Source of the DNA: an uncultured Bacilli bacterium | GTDB taxonomy: Bacteria; Bacillota_I; Bacilli_A; RF39; UBA660 | DNA: 64,000 bases | Direction of reading: 5' to 3' | NCBI GenBank assembly: GCA_910583685.1 | Contig: CAJTXY010000001.1 | Span: forward strand, 1 to 64,000 | Part shown: piece after piece, positions 18,026 to 26,976 of the stretch | Numbering within the stretch: position 1 is the first letter of the stretch | Layout of the letters: each line of letters starts with the position of its first letter | The notes under the pieces: model-generated | Databases searched by the model: none | Seen by the model: only the letters and a program-made list of their open reading frames with translations | Told to the model about the DNA's origin: nothing | Translations under genes and position numbers: made by a program

Positions 18026-18046
18026 AAAAAAAGACCGTTCGGTCTA
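18026..18046 (-). terminator. Terminator after the first TasA-like gene
   Basis: AGACC/GGTCT stem with a GAAC loop followed by T7 on the minus strand, overlapping the stop codon. Confidence 0.75.
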
Positions 18047-18625
18047 TTCTCCAGTTTCATAGTTGGTATGACCTTCTTGTATTGCTTTTACTTTTATTCT
18101 TCCGTGAAAATGGGTTCCCATCACCTCATTTTGAGCAGTTTCTGAAATCCATAATCTTAGTGTATATGTTGTTTTTTCATTTGGTGCTAATATGCTTGTG
18201 TCAAACACACCCTCATTGTCCTCTAATGTACCAATCAGTGGTGTTGCTCCATTTTTACTAAAAGAATAGCGAATTGACTGCCAAGGGAGCTTTTTGTCTA
18301 GACAATTGTCTGTGGTGTATTTATCTTCATCATTTTCTAGTACGATTTGATAATTTGCTTTTAGGGTTCCTGTGTTTTCTACAGAAAATACATAAGGTGC
18401 ATTAGCAAGACCATCCGCATCTGTTACTGGTACTGCATTTTCTAAAGTAATTCCATTTGATGCAGACTCATCTAAAGTTAATACTAAGGTACCTGTTGAG
18501 ATTTTGTTTTCCTTCGTTCCGTCTTTTGAAAAGGCAAAAACTGCATATGAGACAAATATAAACATCAAAATAGCACAAATTATAAAAAATCCATTTCTAA
18601 TTATTTTTTTCTTACTTTCATCCAT
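18044..18625 (-). CDS. TasA/camelysin-like membrane-anchored surface protein
   Basis: The product of about 193 aa starts with a basic tail and a hydrophobic segment (about 9-31) ending VSYAVFAFS, the style of SipW-dependent signal sequences. A beta-rich domain follows, with STGTLVLTLDES early and YTLRLWI ... THFHGRIKV late, as in TasA-like proteins. The start was set at the ATG 8 nt after GGGAG. The 18.7-kb neighbour is a clear paralog. Whether the segment is cleaved or stays as an anchor is not decided by sequence. Confidence 0.7.
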   Translation of the reverse strand: MDESKKKIIRNGFFIICAILMFIFVSYAVFAFSKDGTKENKISTGTLVLTLDESASNGITLENAVPVTDADGLANAPYVFSVENTGTLKANYQIVLENDEDKYTTDNCLDKKLPWQSIRYSFSKNGATPLIGTLEDNEGVFDTSILAPNEKTTYTLRLWISETAQNEVMGTHFHGRIKVKAIQEGHTNYETGE

Positions 18626-18681
18626 TTTATACACTCCCATCATCTATATAAATTATATCGTTATTTTAAAAAGATGTAAAG

Positions 18682-18715
18682 AAAAAAACAGCGAATCTTA
18701 TTGTGAGATTGCTGT
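18682..18715 (-). terminator. Terminator after the second TasA-like gene
   Basis: ACAGCAATCT pairs with AGATTCGCTGT (one bulge, 7-nt loop) and T7 follows on the minus strand. Confidence 0.75.
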
Positions 18716-19279
18716 TGCGATGTCAACTCCATTTTCCACTACTTGAATTTTCCCGTGATAATGCATATCACTATCTAATGGCAAAGTGTTGTTGGTTGTC
18801 CAAAGACGAACTGTATAAGAGATACTCGCTTTTCCTTTTAATTTACGCGATAAAACCGTTCCATCTTTTAAATCAGATAACATAAAGATTTTGTTTTCCT
18901 CTTTTTCTTTATGGATTGCCCCTTTGATAATACTTTGTGGAATCTGGTATTCACCACATTCATCTTCTACTATTTTCTCATTGTCTTTTACTAGTTTAAT
19001 ACTATAGTTTACTGGTGTTTCTAAATTATTTTTTATCGTAAAAGTATAAGCATGAGAGCTTAGGCCAACAGAGTCTGATATGGATGTTACCTTTGTAAGA
19101 GTTATGCTATCTCCTGCTTTTTCGTGAAAAGTTACTTCCAGTGATTTTGAATTATTAACCTGATTTCTCGTATCTTTAAATTTATAATATATATAATGAG
19201 TTGCTGTTAAGGCAAAGGTTAAAATGAAAGCGATTATTAGTCCACTTTTTATCATTTGTTTTCTATAGTATGTTAACAA
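18698..19279 (-). CDS. TasA-like surface protein, paralog of the 18.0-kb gene
   Basis: One hydrophobic segment near the N-terminus, then a beta-rich domain with SYTVRLWT and MHYHGKIQV, matching the motifs of its downstream neighbour. The best Shine-Dalgarno (GGAGTGGGG) points to a TTG start at 19279 (193 aa); an ATG at 19309 lies upstream of that site and is unlikely. Two cysteines are not obvious and no sorting signal is present. Its own terminator separates it from the paralog. Confidence 0.65.
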   Translation of the reverse strand: MLTYYRKQMIKSGLIIAFILTFALTATHYIYYKFKDTRNQVNNSKSLEVTFHEKAGDSITLTKVTSISDSVGLSSHAYTFTIKNNLETPVNYSIKLVKDNEKIVEDECGEYQIPQSIIKGAIHKEKEENKIFMLSDLKDGTVLSRKLKGKASISYTVRLWTTNNTLPLDSDMHYHGKIQVVENGVDIATAISQ

Positions 19280-19370
19280 AATACCCCACTCCTGTCTAAA
19301 TATAATCATATATCTAGTTTTAGGCAGAAGTCAACGAAAAAGAGTTTATTTTACAGCAATATTGTAAAAG

Positions 19371-19405
19371 AAAAAAACGATTATAGCTCTTTTGCTGCAA
19401 TCGTT
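19371..19405 (-). terminator. Terminator of the Hpt-REC gene
   Basis: AACGATT/AATCGTT stem extended by AGC/GCT inside, then T7 on the minus strand, overlapping the 3' end of the gene. Confidence 0.75.
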
Positions 19406-20163
19406 CTTGTTACTACATCTTTTACATTTGCTTCATTAAATGGTTTAGCAAGCAAATCTATTATTGCATATTGTTTTACCATATCAATGACTTCTTGTGT
19501 ATAAGCCCCTGTAATTACTGAAACTGGGATTTTAGGAAATAGATTATGGCTTTTAAAATATTCTAATACTCCAAAACCATTTACATTTGGCATATAAATA
19601 TCAAGCAACATACAACTAATTTTTCCGTTTATATCATTTTCAATTAGCTTTAATGCTTCTGCTCCATCTTTGGCTGTTATTACATCATAGTCGTTATTAA
19701 ATATTTTCTCAACAAAGGAGATTACTACTGAGGAATCATCTACTACTAAAATTTGTTTTTCTTTTGGTCCAATTACTTCAGGAGCAACAACGGGTGCTTG
19801 ATCCTCTACTCCTAAATAAAGGCTTACCACTTTCATTACCCGAGAAACTTCAGCCATTAGAGAGTCAAAATTTGCATAAACGTAATTTGAATCATTCGCT
19901 TTACTTTTCATCTCATGATCATAGGCCATATCTCCTAGTCCCATAAACCCAAAATATCTGGCATCACTTTTTAATGAATGTACAATTATGGCATAGTTTT
20001 GCATATCAGCAGATGCTTTATAGGCTTGTAATTGTCCTATTTTTTCTTTTAAACCTGATAGGAAGTCAGGGAGTGTTGCATTATAAGTTTCCATATCTCC
20101 AAATAATTCTAGGCTTTTATTGACATCTGCCCCATTTGTGATTAAAAAATTTACATCTTTCAT
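19381..20163 (-). CDS. Hpt domain-response receiver fusion protein
   Basis: Phosphorelay protein of 260 aa. Residues about 15-115 form an Hpt helical bundle with phospho-acceptor His62 in IVHSLKSDARYFG. Residues about 136-255 form a receiver domain with the acidic pair in VVDDS, acceptor Asp188 in LLDIYMP and Lys240 in AKPF. No DNA-binding or enzymatic output domain is present. It lies 41 nt downstream of a hybrid histidine kinase, its evident partner, and both end in front of one terminator. Confidence 0.9.
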   Translation of the reverse strand: MKDVNFLITNGADVNKSLELFGDMETYNATLPDFLSGLKEKIGQLQAYKASADMQNYAIIVHSLKSDARYFGFMGLGDMAYDHEMKSKANDSNYVYANFDSLMAEVSRVMKVVSLYLGVEDQAPVVAPEVIGPKEKQILVVDDSSVVISFVEKIFNNDYDVITAKDGAEALKLIENDINGKISCMLLDIYMPNVNGFGVLEYFKSHNLFPKIPVSVITGAYTQEVIDMVKQYAIIDLLAKPFNEANVKDVVTRTIAAKEL

Positions 20164-20204
20164 TCTTACACCTCGCTACTTTCAAATTCATTATATCATA
20201 AAAA

Positions 20205-22016
20205 TTATGAGTTTAAATATTTTCTTATTACTTTTTCTAGTTCTACTTTATCAATTGGTTTTGCTAAATAATCTTGAAAACCATCTTTCAAATATTTTTC
20301 TCTCATTCCAGAAATTGCGTTTGCTGTTAAAACAACGACAGGGGTTTCGAAACCTTCAATTCCTTTTAGTTTCTTTAAAGTCTCTACTCCACTCATCTTA
20401 GGCATCATATCGTCTAGTAGTATTAAATCATATTTTTCACCTGCTAGGACTTTGTCGATTGCCTCAAATCCACTTAAAGTTTGTGTAATAGCAAGGCCAT
20501 ACTTTCCAAGTAACATAGAAGCTACTTTTAAATTTAATTTATTGTCGTCTACTAGTAGAACCTTCTTACCAGAAACATTTAGTGGTATATCTATTTGTGT
20601 TTCGGTTGCAACTGCTTTTTCTGCAACGATCTTCTGATCAATAGCAACAGTAAATTTAGAACCTTTTCCGTAGACACTTTGAGCAACAATTTTACCTTTC
20701 ATTAATTCTACTAATCTTTTCGTAATGGCAAGACCCAACCCTGTTCCTTCAATAGTAATATTTTTTTCTAGATCTAATCGTTCGAATTTCATAAACAGTT
20801 TATCAATTTTATCTTGTTTAATACCAATGCCACTATCTTCAACGGCAATAATTAGTCTACAAGCTTTTCCGCTTTGAATCGTACTGATTTTAAAATCAAT
20901 AAAACCTTCTTTGGTATATTTAGCGGCATTGGTTAAAAGATTTAAGATAATTTGTTTTAATCTGACATAATCTCCGTATAAAACCGCGGGGACACTTTCA
21001 TCTAAATGTGTTCTAAATTCAATTGGCTTTTCCCCGATCCTAGCCTTGGTCAGTAGTACGAGTTCATCAAAGACTTTATGCAAATCATACTCTGTATTTA
21101 CAATTTCTAACTTATTGGCCTCAATTTTGGAAATATCAAGGATTCCATTTACAATTTCCAATAAGTTATCAGAAGCCATTAAAATATCTCTCGCTTTTTC
21201 TTTTGTACTATCTGGTAAATCCTCTTCCGATAAGCTTTGAGAAAATCCAACAATAGCATTTAGTGGTGTTCTAATCTCGTGGGACATACTTGATAAAAAG
21301 TCGGTCTTAGCAGCATTAGCACGTTCTGCTTGATTACGAGCAAGTTCTAGTTCTGCAATCATCTTTAAATCAGGGTTTTCAATTGTAAAGTACATCAAAA
21401 ATGTGGTAAATATTTGAACTGATTGAGTAAGTACTAATGTAGGTTTTATAATTTGAATAATTCCTGAAATTAAGAACAAAACGGCATATATTAAAACTGG
21501 TAAATACTTTTTTGTTAGCAATTCTTTGATATGTAGAAGCATACAAGCTATTGAAATTAATAGGAAGGAAATGGATACTATTTTTAGTAAATCGACACTC
21601 ATTCCATAGGTGTAAGAATATAGGCTTTTAGTTGGTTCAAAGTAATACTGGATTGGTAATACTAAAAAACCTACTGAACATATGATGAAAATTAGAAAAA
21701 CAATTAGGCTCAATTTTTTATGATACTTTTTGTTAAACGATATTACAATAGTATAAACTAACAATAAGCTAATCCATAATAAAATATTCACTAAAAAGAG
21801 TCTAGAGGTTATAGCGTTAAGTAAGGGGATTTTCTCCATCACCATACATGTAAATATTTGAGATATTTCTAAAACAACACCAGTTAGAGAGACGACAATT
21901 AAGCGTTGATAAATTCTATTTTCTAAAGTTTTAAGTCTTTTTTTTGAAAAAAATACAATCACCAAAAGGACAATATAAACTAGGCTAGTTAACGAAAAAT
22001 ATATATTATAATTCAC
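20205..22016 (-). CDS. Hybrid sensor histidine kinase
   Basis: Membrane sensor of 603 aa. Six or seven hydrophobic segments fill residues 5-215 with little outside sequence, so it may sense a membrane or lipophilic signal. Then come HisKA with His246 in SHEIRTPLNAI, an HATPase domain (NAAKYT, DSGIGI, GTGLGLA) and a C-terminal receiver (VDDNKLN, Asp535, AKPID). The start is GTG with a weak site. Together with the downstream Hpt-REC protein it makes a four-step phosphorelay. Confidence 0.93.
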   Translation of the reverse strand: MNYNIYFSLTSLVYIVLLVIVFFSKKRLKTLENRIYQRLIVVSLTGVVLEISQIFTCMVMEKIPLLNAITSRLFLVNILLWISLLLVYTIVISFNKKYHKKLSLIVFLIFIICSVGFLVLPIQYYFEPTKSLYSYTYGMSVDLLKIVSISFLLISIACMLLHIKELLTKKYLPVLIYAVLFLISGIIQIIKPTLVLTQSVQIFTTFLMYFTIENPDLKMIAELELARNQAERANAAKTDFLSSMSHEIRTPLNAIVGFSQSLSEEDLPDSTKEKARDILMASDNLLEIVNGILDISKIEANKLEIVNTEYDLHKVFDELVLLTKARIGEKPIEFRTHLDESVPAVLYGDYVRLKQIILNLLTNAAKYTKEGFIDFKISTIQSGKACRLIIAVEDSGIGIKQDKIDKLFMKFERLDLEKNITIEGTGLGLAITKRLVELMKGKIVAQSVYGKGSKFTVAIDQKIVAEKAVATETQIDIPLNVSGKKVLLVDDNKLNLKVASMLLGKYGLAITQTLSGFEAIDKVLAGEKYDLILLDDMMPKMSGVETLKKLKGIEGFETPVVVLTANAISGMREKYLKDGFQDYLAKPIDKVELEKVIRKYLNS

Positions 22017-22060
22017 AATATCACACTTCTTTATCTTTATATATTCAAATTATACCACGC

Positions 22061-22090
22061 AAAAAAAAGTACTGCAACAAGTACTTTTTA
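22061..22090 (-). terminator. Terminator of the acyl-CoA ligase gene
   Basis: AGTACT repeated as a stem (AAAAAGTACT with AGTACTTTTT, 5- to 6-nt loop) followed by T8 on the minus strand. Confidence 0.75.
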
Positions 22091-23941
22091 TCTCGACTTA
22101 GAAAAAGCTTTCGCTTGTTCCGTAATAATTCCTTTAGTAGCAACATAATCTCTTTGTAATGCCATTGTATCAATTTTTCCAACAGATGTAAGTGGCATAG
22201 AATCTTTGAAAACGATATCAACTGGGTAAGTATAATCGGGTAAATTTTCTTTAATTAGTGAATATAATTCTTCTTTAATTGTTTCTTCCATCCCTTGATT
22301 ACGATATTGTTCTTCTAAAACAGAAACAACAACAGGTGCATTTCCTTCTGTCACACTTGGTACTCCGATTGCAGAGCAACTTTGAACACAAGGGTATTTG
22401 CTTACTACATTTTCTAAAACAGATGGGAAAACTTTATAACCACTACGAATAATCATACGTTTAATACGATCCTGATGATATACTTGTCCATCTTCTGCAA
22501 CATAACCAATATCTTGCGAGTGAAGCCAAACTTTTCCATCTTTGTGAACTTTTAACATATCGTCTGTTGCTTCTTGATTATTATAATAGCCTAGCATAAC
22601 GGTTGGTCCAGTAATACATAATTCTCCTAATTCTCCATAACTTTTTTCCTCACCTGTTTCTGGGTCAAATGCAGAAACAGAATTTCGTGGAAGTGGTAAC
22701 CCTACACTACCAATGCTATTAATAATATCACTGGAAACTGTTGCACAGGCAGCACATTCTGTTAAACCATAACCTTTTTTTATAATACGACCATTATGCT
22801 TTAACATAAATCTGTCTAGTTCCAATTCTTTTTCTTTTTTCATAGCATCTCCACCTACAATATAACTAACACCATATTCTAAATTGAGATTTTTCATAAT
22901 TCTATTTTCCATCAAGGAATCAAAGTATGCAGGAACACCTAAACATATTTCTGGTTTTTCTTTGGCAATTAATTCTGGGAACTTTTCTTGATCCATTTTA
23001 GGAATTAGATTAGATACCCACCCTTTTGAAACTGCTGTATGAATTCCATTTACGGCACCATATGCAACAAATGGAACTAAAACATTTAAAAACTTACGAT
23101 GTCTCTGTAAGTCAACGTGTACATAATCCAAACCATCAACCATAGCGTTCATATTTTCGTTAGTTAGCATAACACCTTTTGGTGTTCCAGTTGTTCCACC
23201 AGTATGAACGATACAAGCAGGTTGATTAGCTTTAAACTCTGCATCTTCTACTTTCGAGATATCTCGTCCGGCTTTTATAAAATTATGCCAATTTATAAAT
23301 GTATCATCATATTTTACAGATGGTATAGCACCCTTTTTTTGGTCTACATAATCTTTCAAGTTTTTTGCTTGCTTTAGGCCAAATGGAAGTGAATCATTTG
23401 GTGATAATACAACTACTTTTTCTATTTCAGTTTTTGGAATTGCATTCTTAACAACATCATAACAAAGATTTAGCATTAGCATATATTTAGAATGCACTTC
23501 GTTTAAATAATCTGTCACTCCAATCTTTGTAGTTCTTGGGTCAATCATATTAGGAATTGCATTCATTTTGTTTAATGCATAAAATGAATAGATTAGTTCT
23601 GGACTATTAACAGACATAATCGTTACGATATCATTTTCTTTAACTCCTAGTTTAGAAAAAGCTTTTTGTGTTTCGTCAATTTTTTCAAAAAACTCTCTAT
23701 AGGTGATATTTCTACCAAAATATTGTAAAACGATATCATTTAGATATGGCTGATTTCTTTCTTTCATATATTGATAGGCATTAACTTTGGGTAATTCTGT
23801 TTCATACGATTCCTTTGGGAACCATCTTAAGTGTGGTTTGTCGATAGATGGCTTTCCTGTTAGTTTTTTACTTTCTTCGTGATTTACTACATATTTTTCT
23901 GAATCTTTCAATGTTGATTCATTTACTACTAATTCTTTCAT
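22088..23941 (-). CDS. AMP-forming acyl-CoA/fatty acid ligase
   Basis: ANL-superfamily enzyme of 617 aa that adenylates a carboxylic acid and likely passes it to CoA. It has the P-loop-like HTGGTTGTPKGVMLTN, the GYGLTE motif, the hinge DIGYVAEDGQVYHQDRIKRMI and the C-terminal PLTSVGKID with the catalytic Lys. The start follows GGAGG by 5 nt. Long-chain fatty acids are the likely substrate, but medium-chain or aryl acids cannot be excluded. Cytosolic or membrane-associated. Confidence 0.88.
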   Translation of the reverse strand: MKELVVNESTLKDSEKYVVNHEESKKLTGKPSIDKPHLRWFPKESYETELPKVNAYQYMKERNQPYLNDIVLQYFGRNITYREFFEKIDETQKAFSKLGVKENDIVTIMSVNSPELIYSFYALNKMNAIPNMIDPRTTKIGVTDYLNEVHSKYMLMLNLCYDVVKNAIPKTEIEKVVVLSPNDSLPFGLKQAKNLKDYVDQKKGAIPSVKYDDTFINWHNFIKAGRDISKVEDAEFKANQPACIVHTGGTTGTPKGVMLTNENMNAMVDGLDYVHVDLQRHRKFLNVLVPFVAYGAVNGIHTAVSKGWVSNLIPKMDQEKFPELIAKEKPEICLGVPAYFDSLMENRIMKNLNLEYGVSYIVGGDAMKKEKELELDRFMLKHNGRIIKKGYGLTECAACATVSSDIINSIGSVGLPLPRNSVSAFDPETGEEKSYGELGELCITGPTVMLGYYNNQEATDDMLKVHKDGKVWLHSQDIGYVAEDGQVYHQDRIKRMIIRSGYKVFPSVLENVVSKYPCVQSCSAIGVPSVTEGNAPVVVSVLEEQYRNQGMEETIKEELYSLIKENLPDYTYPVDIVFKDSMPLTSVGKIDTMALQRDYVATKGIITEQAKAFSKSR

Positions 23942-24292
23942 TAGAACCTCCATATTTTTCAATTTATTTTTCCTATAAACTGCATCAGGAATTAATTATA
24001 TTCTATACCAAAACGATAGGATAAGCAAATAAATTATGTAAAGCAAATAAGTATAACATAAAGTTATATAGGCAATATAAGAAACAACACTTGATTTTCT
24101 TCGTTTTTTGGTACCTATATGAACACTTTATTTAATGAGTGAGAGAAATAAAAAATGTAGAAAAAACTCAATATTATTTAGGAAAGAAATCGAGTATTTA
24201 TTGATTTCTTTTCTTATATCAGAACATAGTATCCCTAATATTGACAAAAGTGTTGGTTTATAATTTAATAATTGCTAAAAAGGAGATACTTT
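23942..24292. other. Divergent intergenic region
   Basis: AT-rich promoter region between the acyl-CoA ligase and the SAM-binding protein genes. It contains minus-strand extended -10 candidates (TGTTATACT near 24055; TTGGTATAGA near 24010) and an inverted repeat AAGAAATC/GATTTCTT at about 24184-24209. The repeat could be an operator or a leftover terminator. No coding frame is convincing. Confidence 0.5.
24241..24269 (+). promoter_or_regulatory. Promoter of the SAM-binding protein gene
   Basis: -35 TTGACA (24241-24246), 17-nt spacer, -10 TTTAAT (24264-24269), about 24 nt before the start codon. Confidence 0.65.
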
Positions 24293-25201
24293 ATGACTAA
24301 TATTAATAAATCTATTGAAATTGCAAAGAATTTAATACTAACCGGCGAAGGCAAGGAAAAGTATATGCTATACCCTTATGCAACAGAAAATTTAGTTGGT
24401 CTATTTCATCAAATTGATGTATCTGGAAAAGACTGTCTTACTATTAATGGAAGTTTTGACCAAAGTCTAGATATGGCTTTGATGGGTGCTAAATCAGTTA
24501 CAGCATTTGATATTAACCCATTATCTATTCCTTATGCTGAATTAAAAATGGCGCTTATTCTAACAGGCTACCGAAAAGAAATTTATTTTGGATTTTTAAA
24601 TGGATACTATGATGTTTTAGAAAGTCTCGCCTTTCACCCAACAGTTTTTGAATATATGAAGAAAAACATCTCTGAGTCTTCCCTAGTATTTTGGCAAGAA
24701 ATGTTTCAAAACTTTGACAAGCGACAAATTTGTCAAAAACTTTTCTTTGATGGATACCATTTTTCAGAGCAAAAAGATTTTGTAAATTATATGCAAGATG
24801 ATAACTACACGAAATTACAAGGAATGTTACCCAATACCAATATCCAATTATTAGAATGTAATATTAGGGTATTACCAAATATGTTAAACAAAAGCTTCGA
24901 CATTATACATTTTTCTAATATTATTGGATATCAAGATACAATGTATGAAGGAAAAAACAGAGAAGAAAAATTATATACTTACAAAGATTTGCTAGAAACT
25001 TATAGTCACTTTTTAAATAAAGACGGAAAAATTATTTCTTACATTTATGACCCTTTCAACAATCAAGGATGTGACGAGGTTCCAATTTTTGATAAAGACT
25101 TAAGAGATAAAATTTTTTCGGGAGACCAATATAGTTATATTTATTTTCCTGCATACTTTTCTGATGCAAAAGATGGATGTTTAATTTATACGAAAAAATA
25201 G
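24293..25201 (+). CDS. DUF3419-like SAM-binding protein
   Basis: Protein of 302 aa resembling the methyltransferase-fold DUF3419/BtaA group. A nucleotide loop NGSFDQSLDMALMGA (about 52-66) is followed by the acidic residue of AFDIN (Asp73), the typical SAM-site arrangement. A later segment, DIIHFSNIIGY, fits the post-motif strand. In this family some members transfer the aminocarboxypropyl group of SAM in lipid synthesis; the activity here is not known. The start is the ATG 8 nt after AAGGAG. Confidence 0.65.
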   Translation: MTNINKSIEIAKNLILTGEGKEKYMLYPYATENLVGLFHQIDVSGKDCLTINGSFDQSLDMALMGAKSVTAFDINPLSIPYAELKMALILTGYRKEIYFGFLNGYYDVLESLAFHPTVFEYMKKNISESSLVFWQEMFQNFDKRQICQKLFFDGYHFSEQKDFVNYMQDDNYTKLQGMLPNTNIQLLECNIRVLPNMLNKSFDIIHFSNIIGYQDTMYEGKNREEKLYTYKDLLETYSHFLNKDGKIISYIYDPFNNQGCDEVPIFDKDLRDKIFSGDQYSYIYFPAYFSDAKDGCLIYTKK

Positions 25202-25228
25202 AAATGGTAAAACTATCACTTCTATTTT
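25193..25228. terminator. Bidirectional terminator
   Basis: AATAGAA/TTCTATT stem with extra inner pairs, flanked by A6 on the left and TTTT on the right. It serves the convergent SAM-binding gene (plus) and the NUDIX group (minus). Confidence 0.65.
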
Positions 25229-25366
25229 CCTTATAATAATTGATTCGAAAAATTGTTCTTGAAATTCTGATAATGCTCTAATTTGTTCATCTGTATAATC
25301 TTTCTCACTAGGTGCCACTACTAACTTGTCATTATTATCATTTGTTCTATGAATATATGCAATCAC
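25225..25366 (-). pseudogene. C-terminal remnant of an inorganic pyrophosphatase-like protein
   Basis: A short frame reads IAYIHRTNDNNDKLVVAPSE and then YTDEQIRALSEFQEQFF, which corresponds to the last 45 or so residues of soluble pyrophosphatase-like proteins (VIHRxDD...KLVVxP...FQExFF). The catalytic N-terminal part is missing, replaced upstream by the complete NUDIX gene. The frame starts with GTG overlapping the NUDIX stop (GTGA) and runs 21 nt into the convergent gene, so it looks like a relic that happens to be open. A small coupled protein is the less likely alternative. Confidence 0.6.
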
Positions 25367-25809
25367 TTTTCATTTTCTATCTTCTTTAACTTTTCTATCA
25401 CGTACCATAAAAGTGGTGAAGTATTTTCTCCTGTTAACTTGTCCATTTTAACCCATACGGCGTCATCAGAATCGATACAGTCATCCCCACTTTTGATTCT
25501 AGACTCTTTTATTTCTACTTTATATAAAATGCCGATTCGTTGTAGGTCTTCTTGCGTAAATCTATTTATCTTCCACTTAACATTGACACTCGCCGTATCC
25601 CAAAGTTTTGCTTTTAACACCTCTGCCCCTAATTCTTCTTTACATTCTCTATATAAAGCATCGATTGGATTTTCGTTATGTTCAATTCCACCACCTGGCA
25701 AATCATATTTTCCCTTGTCACCACCATACGCTTTTTTAATTAATGCTATTTTTTCTTCTTTTTCAATGATTGCATATGCACCAACTAATGTTTTTCTAAC
25801 GATTCTCAT
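25363..25809 (-). CDS. NUDIX hydrolase
   Basis: Pyrophosphohydrolase of 148 aa that cleaves nucleoside-diphosphate-X compounds. The Nudix box is complete: G-x5-E-x7-REcKEELGA (residues about 40-62). The substrate is not predictable. Its start overlaps the stop of the DHH gene (ATGA), so the two are translationally coupled. A pyrophosphatase remnant follows its stop codon. Confidence 0.9.
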   Translation of the reverse strand: MRIVRKTLVGAYAIIEKEEKIALIKKAYGGDKGKYDLPGGGIEHNENPIDALYRECKEELGAEVLKAKLWDTASVNVKWKINRFTQEDLQRIGILYKVEIKESRIKSGDDCIDSDDAVWVKMDKLTGENTSPLLWYVIEKLKKIENEK

Positions 25810-26717
25810 TTCTTCTCCTCCTCTGCTCCTTTAAAAATTTGTTTTATAATCTCTACTCTTTTTTCATCAGGAATCCCAAAGCCACTTGCTTTTTTATGAC
25901 CTCCACCCCCAAGGGTAGTTGCTAACTCCGCTAAATCTACATTATCCTTTTGTGTTCTAAGACTTACTCCTCCGCCAACATTTATCATTGCAATAAAATC
26001 AAGCTCTGGATGTGCATTTTGAAGCAGCATTCCAAGTTCACTGCGATAATTCTCTGCGAAAACAACACCGACTTTATAATTCTGATAAGTAAAAGTCAGC
26101 AATTGTTCATTTTTTCTTTCGAAGTATCGTTTGATTCTACTTTCCTCAATTTCCAAGATCTCTTCCTCTGTATTGGTGATTATAGGGACACCTTCATCAT
26201 TTAAATTCTTAACAAAGTGATCAATATAGCCTAGATTCCCATATATTTCAAATAAGTCTCCTAATCTTTTGGCAGTAAAATCTTTCTTTGTAACCCAATG
26301 CCATAAATCAAGATTTTTTACACATTCTACATAATCATTTATTTTAGACGTGTTTAATTGTTCGTTGTTTGTTTTTAAATAATGATAAAACAAGGACGTT
26401 GCACATTCATTGATATCTAATGTAACAAATGGGTATTTAGAAGCATACTGCTGACTAATATGATGGTCGAAGACACAAAATTTTTCTTTCCAGGATTGCT
26501 TTTCTATCCATTCATAAAGTTCTTCACTAAGAGATAAGTCTGTCACATAAATATGTTCATAATTATCTAAATCTTCTTTAAGTAAAAGAGAAACTTTCTC
26601 TTCTACTTCTTCTATTTCTAATAAGTGAAAATCGACATCTCTTTTCAATAACTTTAATAAAATTACAGGACTTACCCCATCTACATCCTTTGCATGTGTT
26701 ATGATCATATCTTTCAT
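25806..26717 (-). CDS. DHH-family phosphoesterase
   Basis: Cytosolic DHH/DHHA1 phosphoesterase of 303 aa. The metal motifs are HAKDVDG (residues 8-14), VTDLS and FDHH (about 84-87); the C-terminal DHHA1 glycine-rich site is GGGGHKKASGF. The NrnA-like nanoRNase/pAp phosphatase group has this layout, but a cyclic-dinucleotide or oligoribonucleotase role is possible. The start has AGAGGT 8 nt upstream. It is preceded by a small open frame and coupled to the NUDIX gene. Confidence 0.85.
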   Translation of the reverse strand: MKDMIITHAKDVDGVSPVILLKLLKRDVDFHLLEIEEVEEKVSLLLKEDLDNYEHIYVTDLSLSEELYEWIEKQSWKEKFCVFDHHISQQYASKYPFVTLDINECATSLFYHYLKTNNEQLNTSKINDYVECVKNLDLWHWVTKKDFTAKRLGDLFEIYGNLGYIDHFVKNLNDEGVPIITNTEEEILEIEESRIKRYFERKNEQLLTFTYQNYKVGVVFAENYRSELGMLLQNAHPELDFIAMINVGGGVSLRTQKDNVDLAELATTLGGGGHKKASGFGIPDEKRVEIIKQIFKGAEEEKK

Positions 26718-26721
26718 CTTT

Positions 26722-26823
26722 TTACCTCTTTTCTTTTGATTTACTTATTTTTTTGACACCTACTTTTCCATCATAATCGTCATAATAGAAAAACCAATAC
26801 TTTTTACCCTTTCTCTTATCCAT
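26722..26823 (-). CDS. Small 33-aa protein upstream of the DHH gene
   Basis: An open frame encodes MDKRKGKKYWFFYYDDYDG followed by KVGVKKISKSKEKR. Lys/Arg-rich ends flank an aromatic and acidic centre. The stop codon (AGGTAA) contains part of the DHH gene ribosome site, so translation could be coupled. Its own site (GTGGAAA, 8 nt from ATG) is weak. No family is recognised; it could also be a leader peptide. Confidence 0.4.
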   Translation of the reverse strand: MDKRKGKKYWFFYYDDYDGKVGVKKISKSKEKR

Positions 26824-26976
26824 ATGTTATTTCCACTTTTTGTCTTATGTTCGTCATAAATAAAATACTCCCTACTTATTTATCTTCTATTTAGTATTAT
26901 ATCATACTGCAATCCTTTCTAAAAATTATTTTCTTACTTTATCAACTGCAATAAGTCTATTAAATATTTTTTATCA

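Noticed and set aside
24184..24209. Inverted repeat AAGAAATC/GATTTCTT as a terminator
   Set aside because: No gene ends here on either strand, so terminator function is not supported; kept only as a possible operator.
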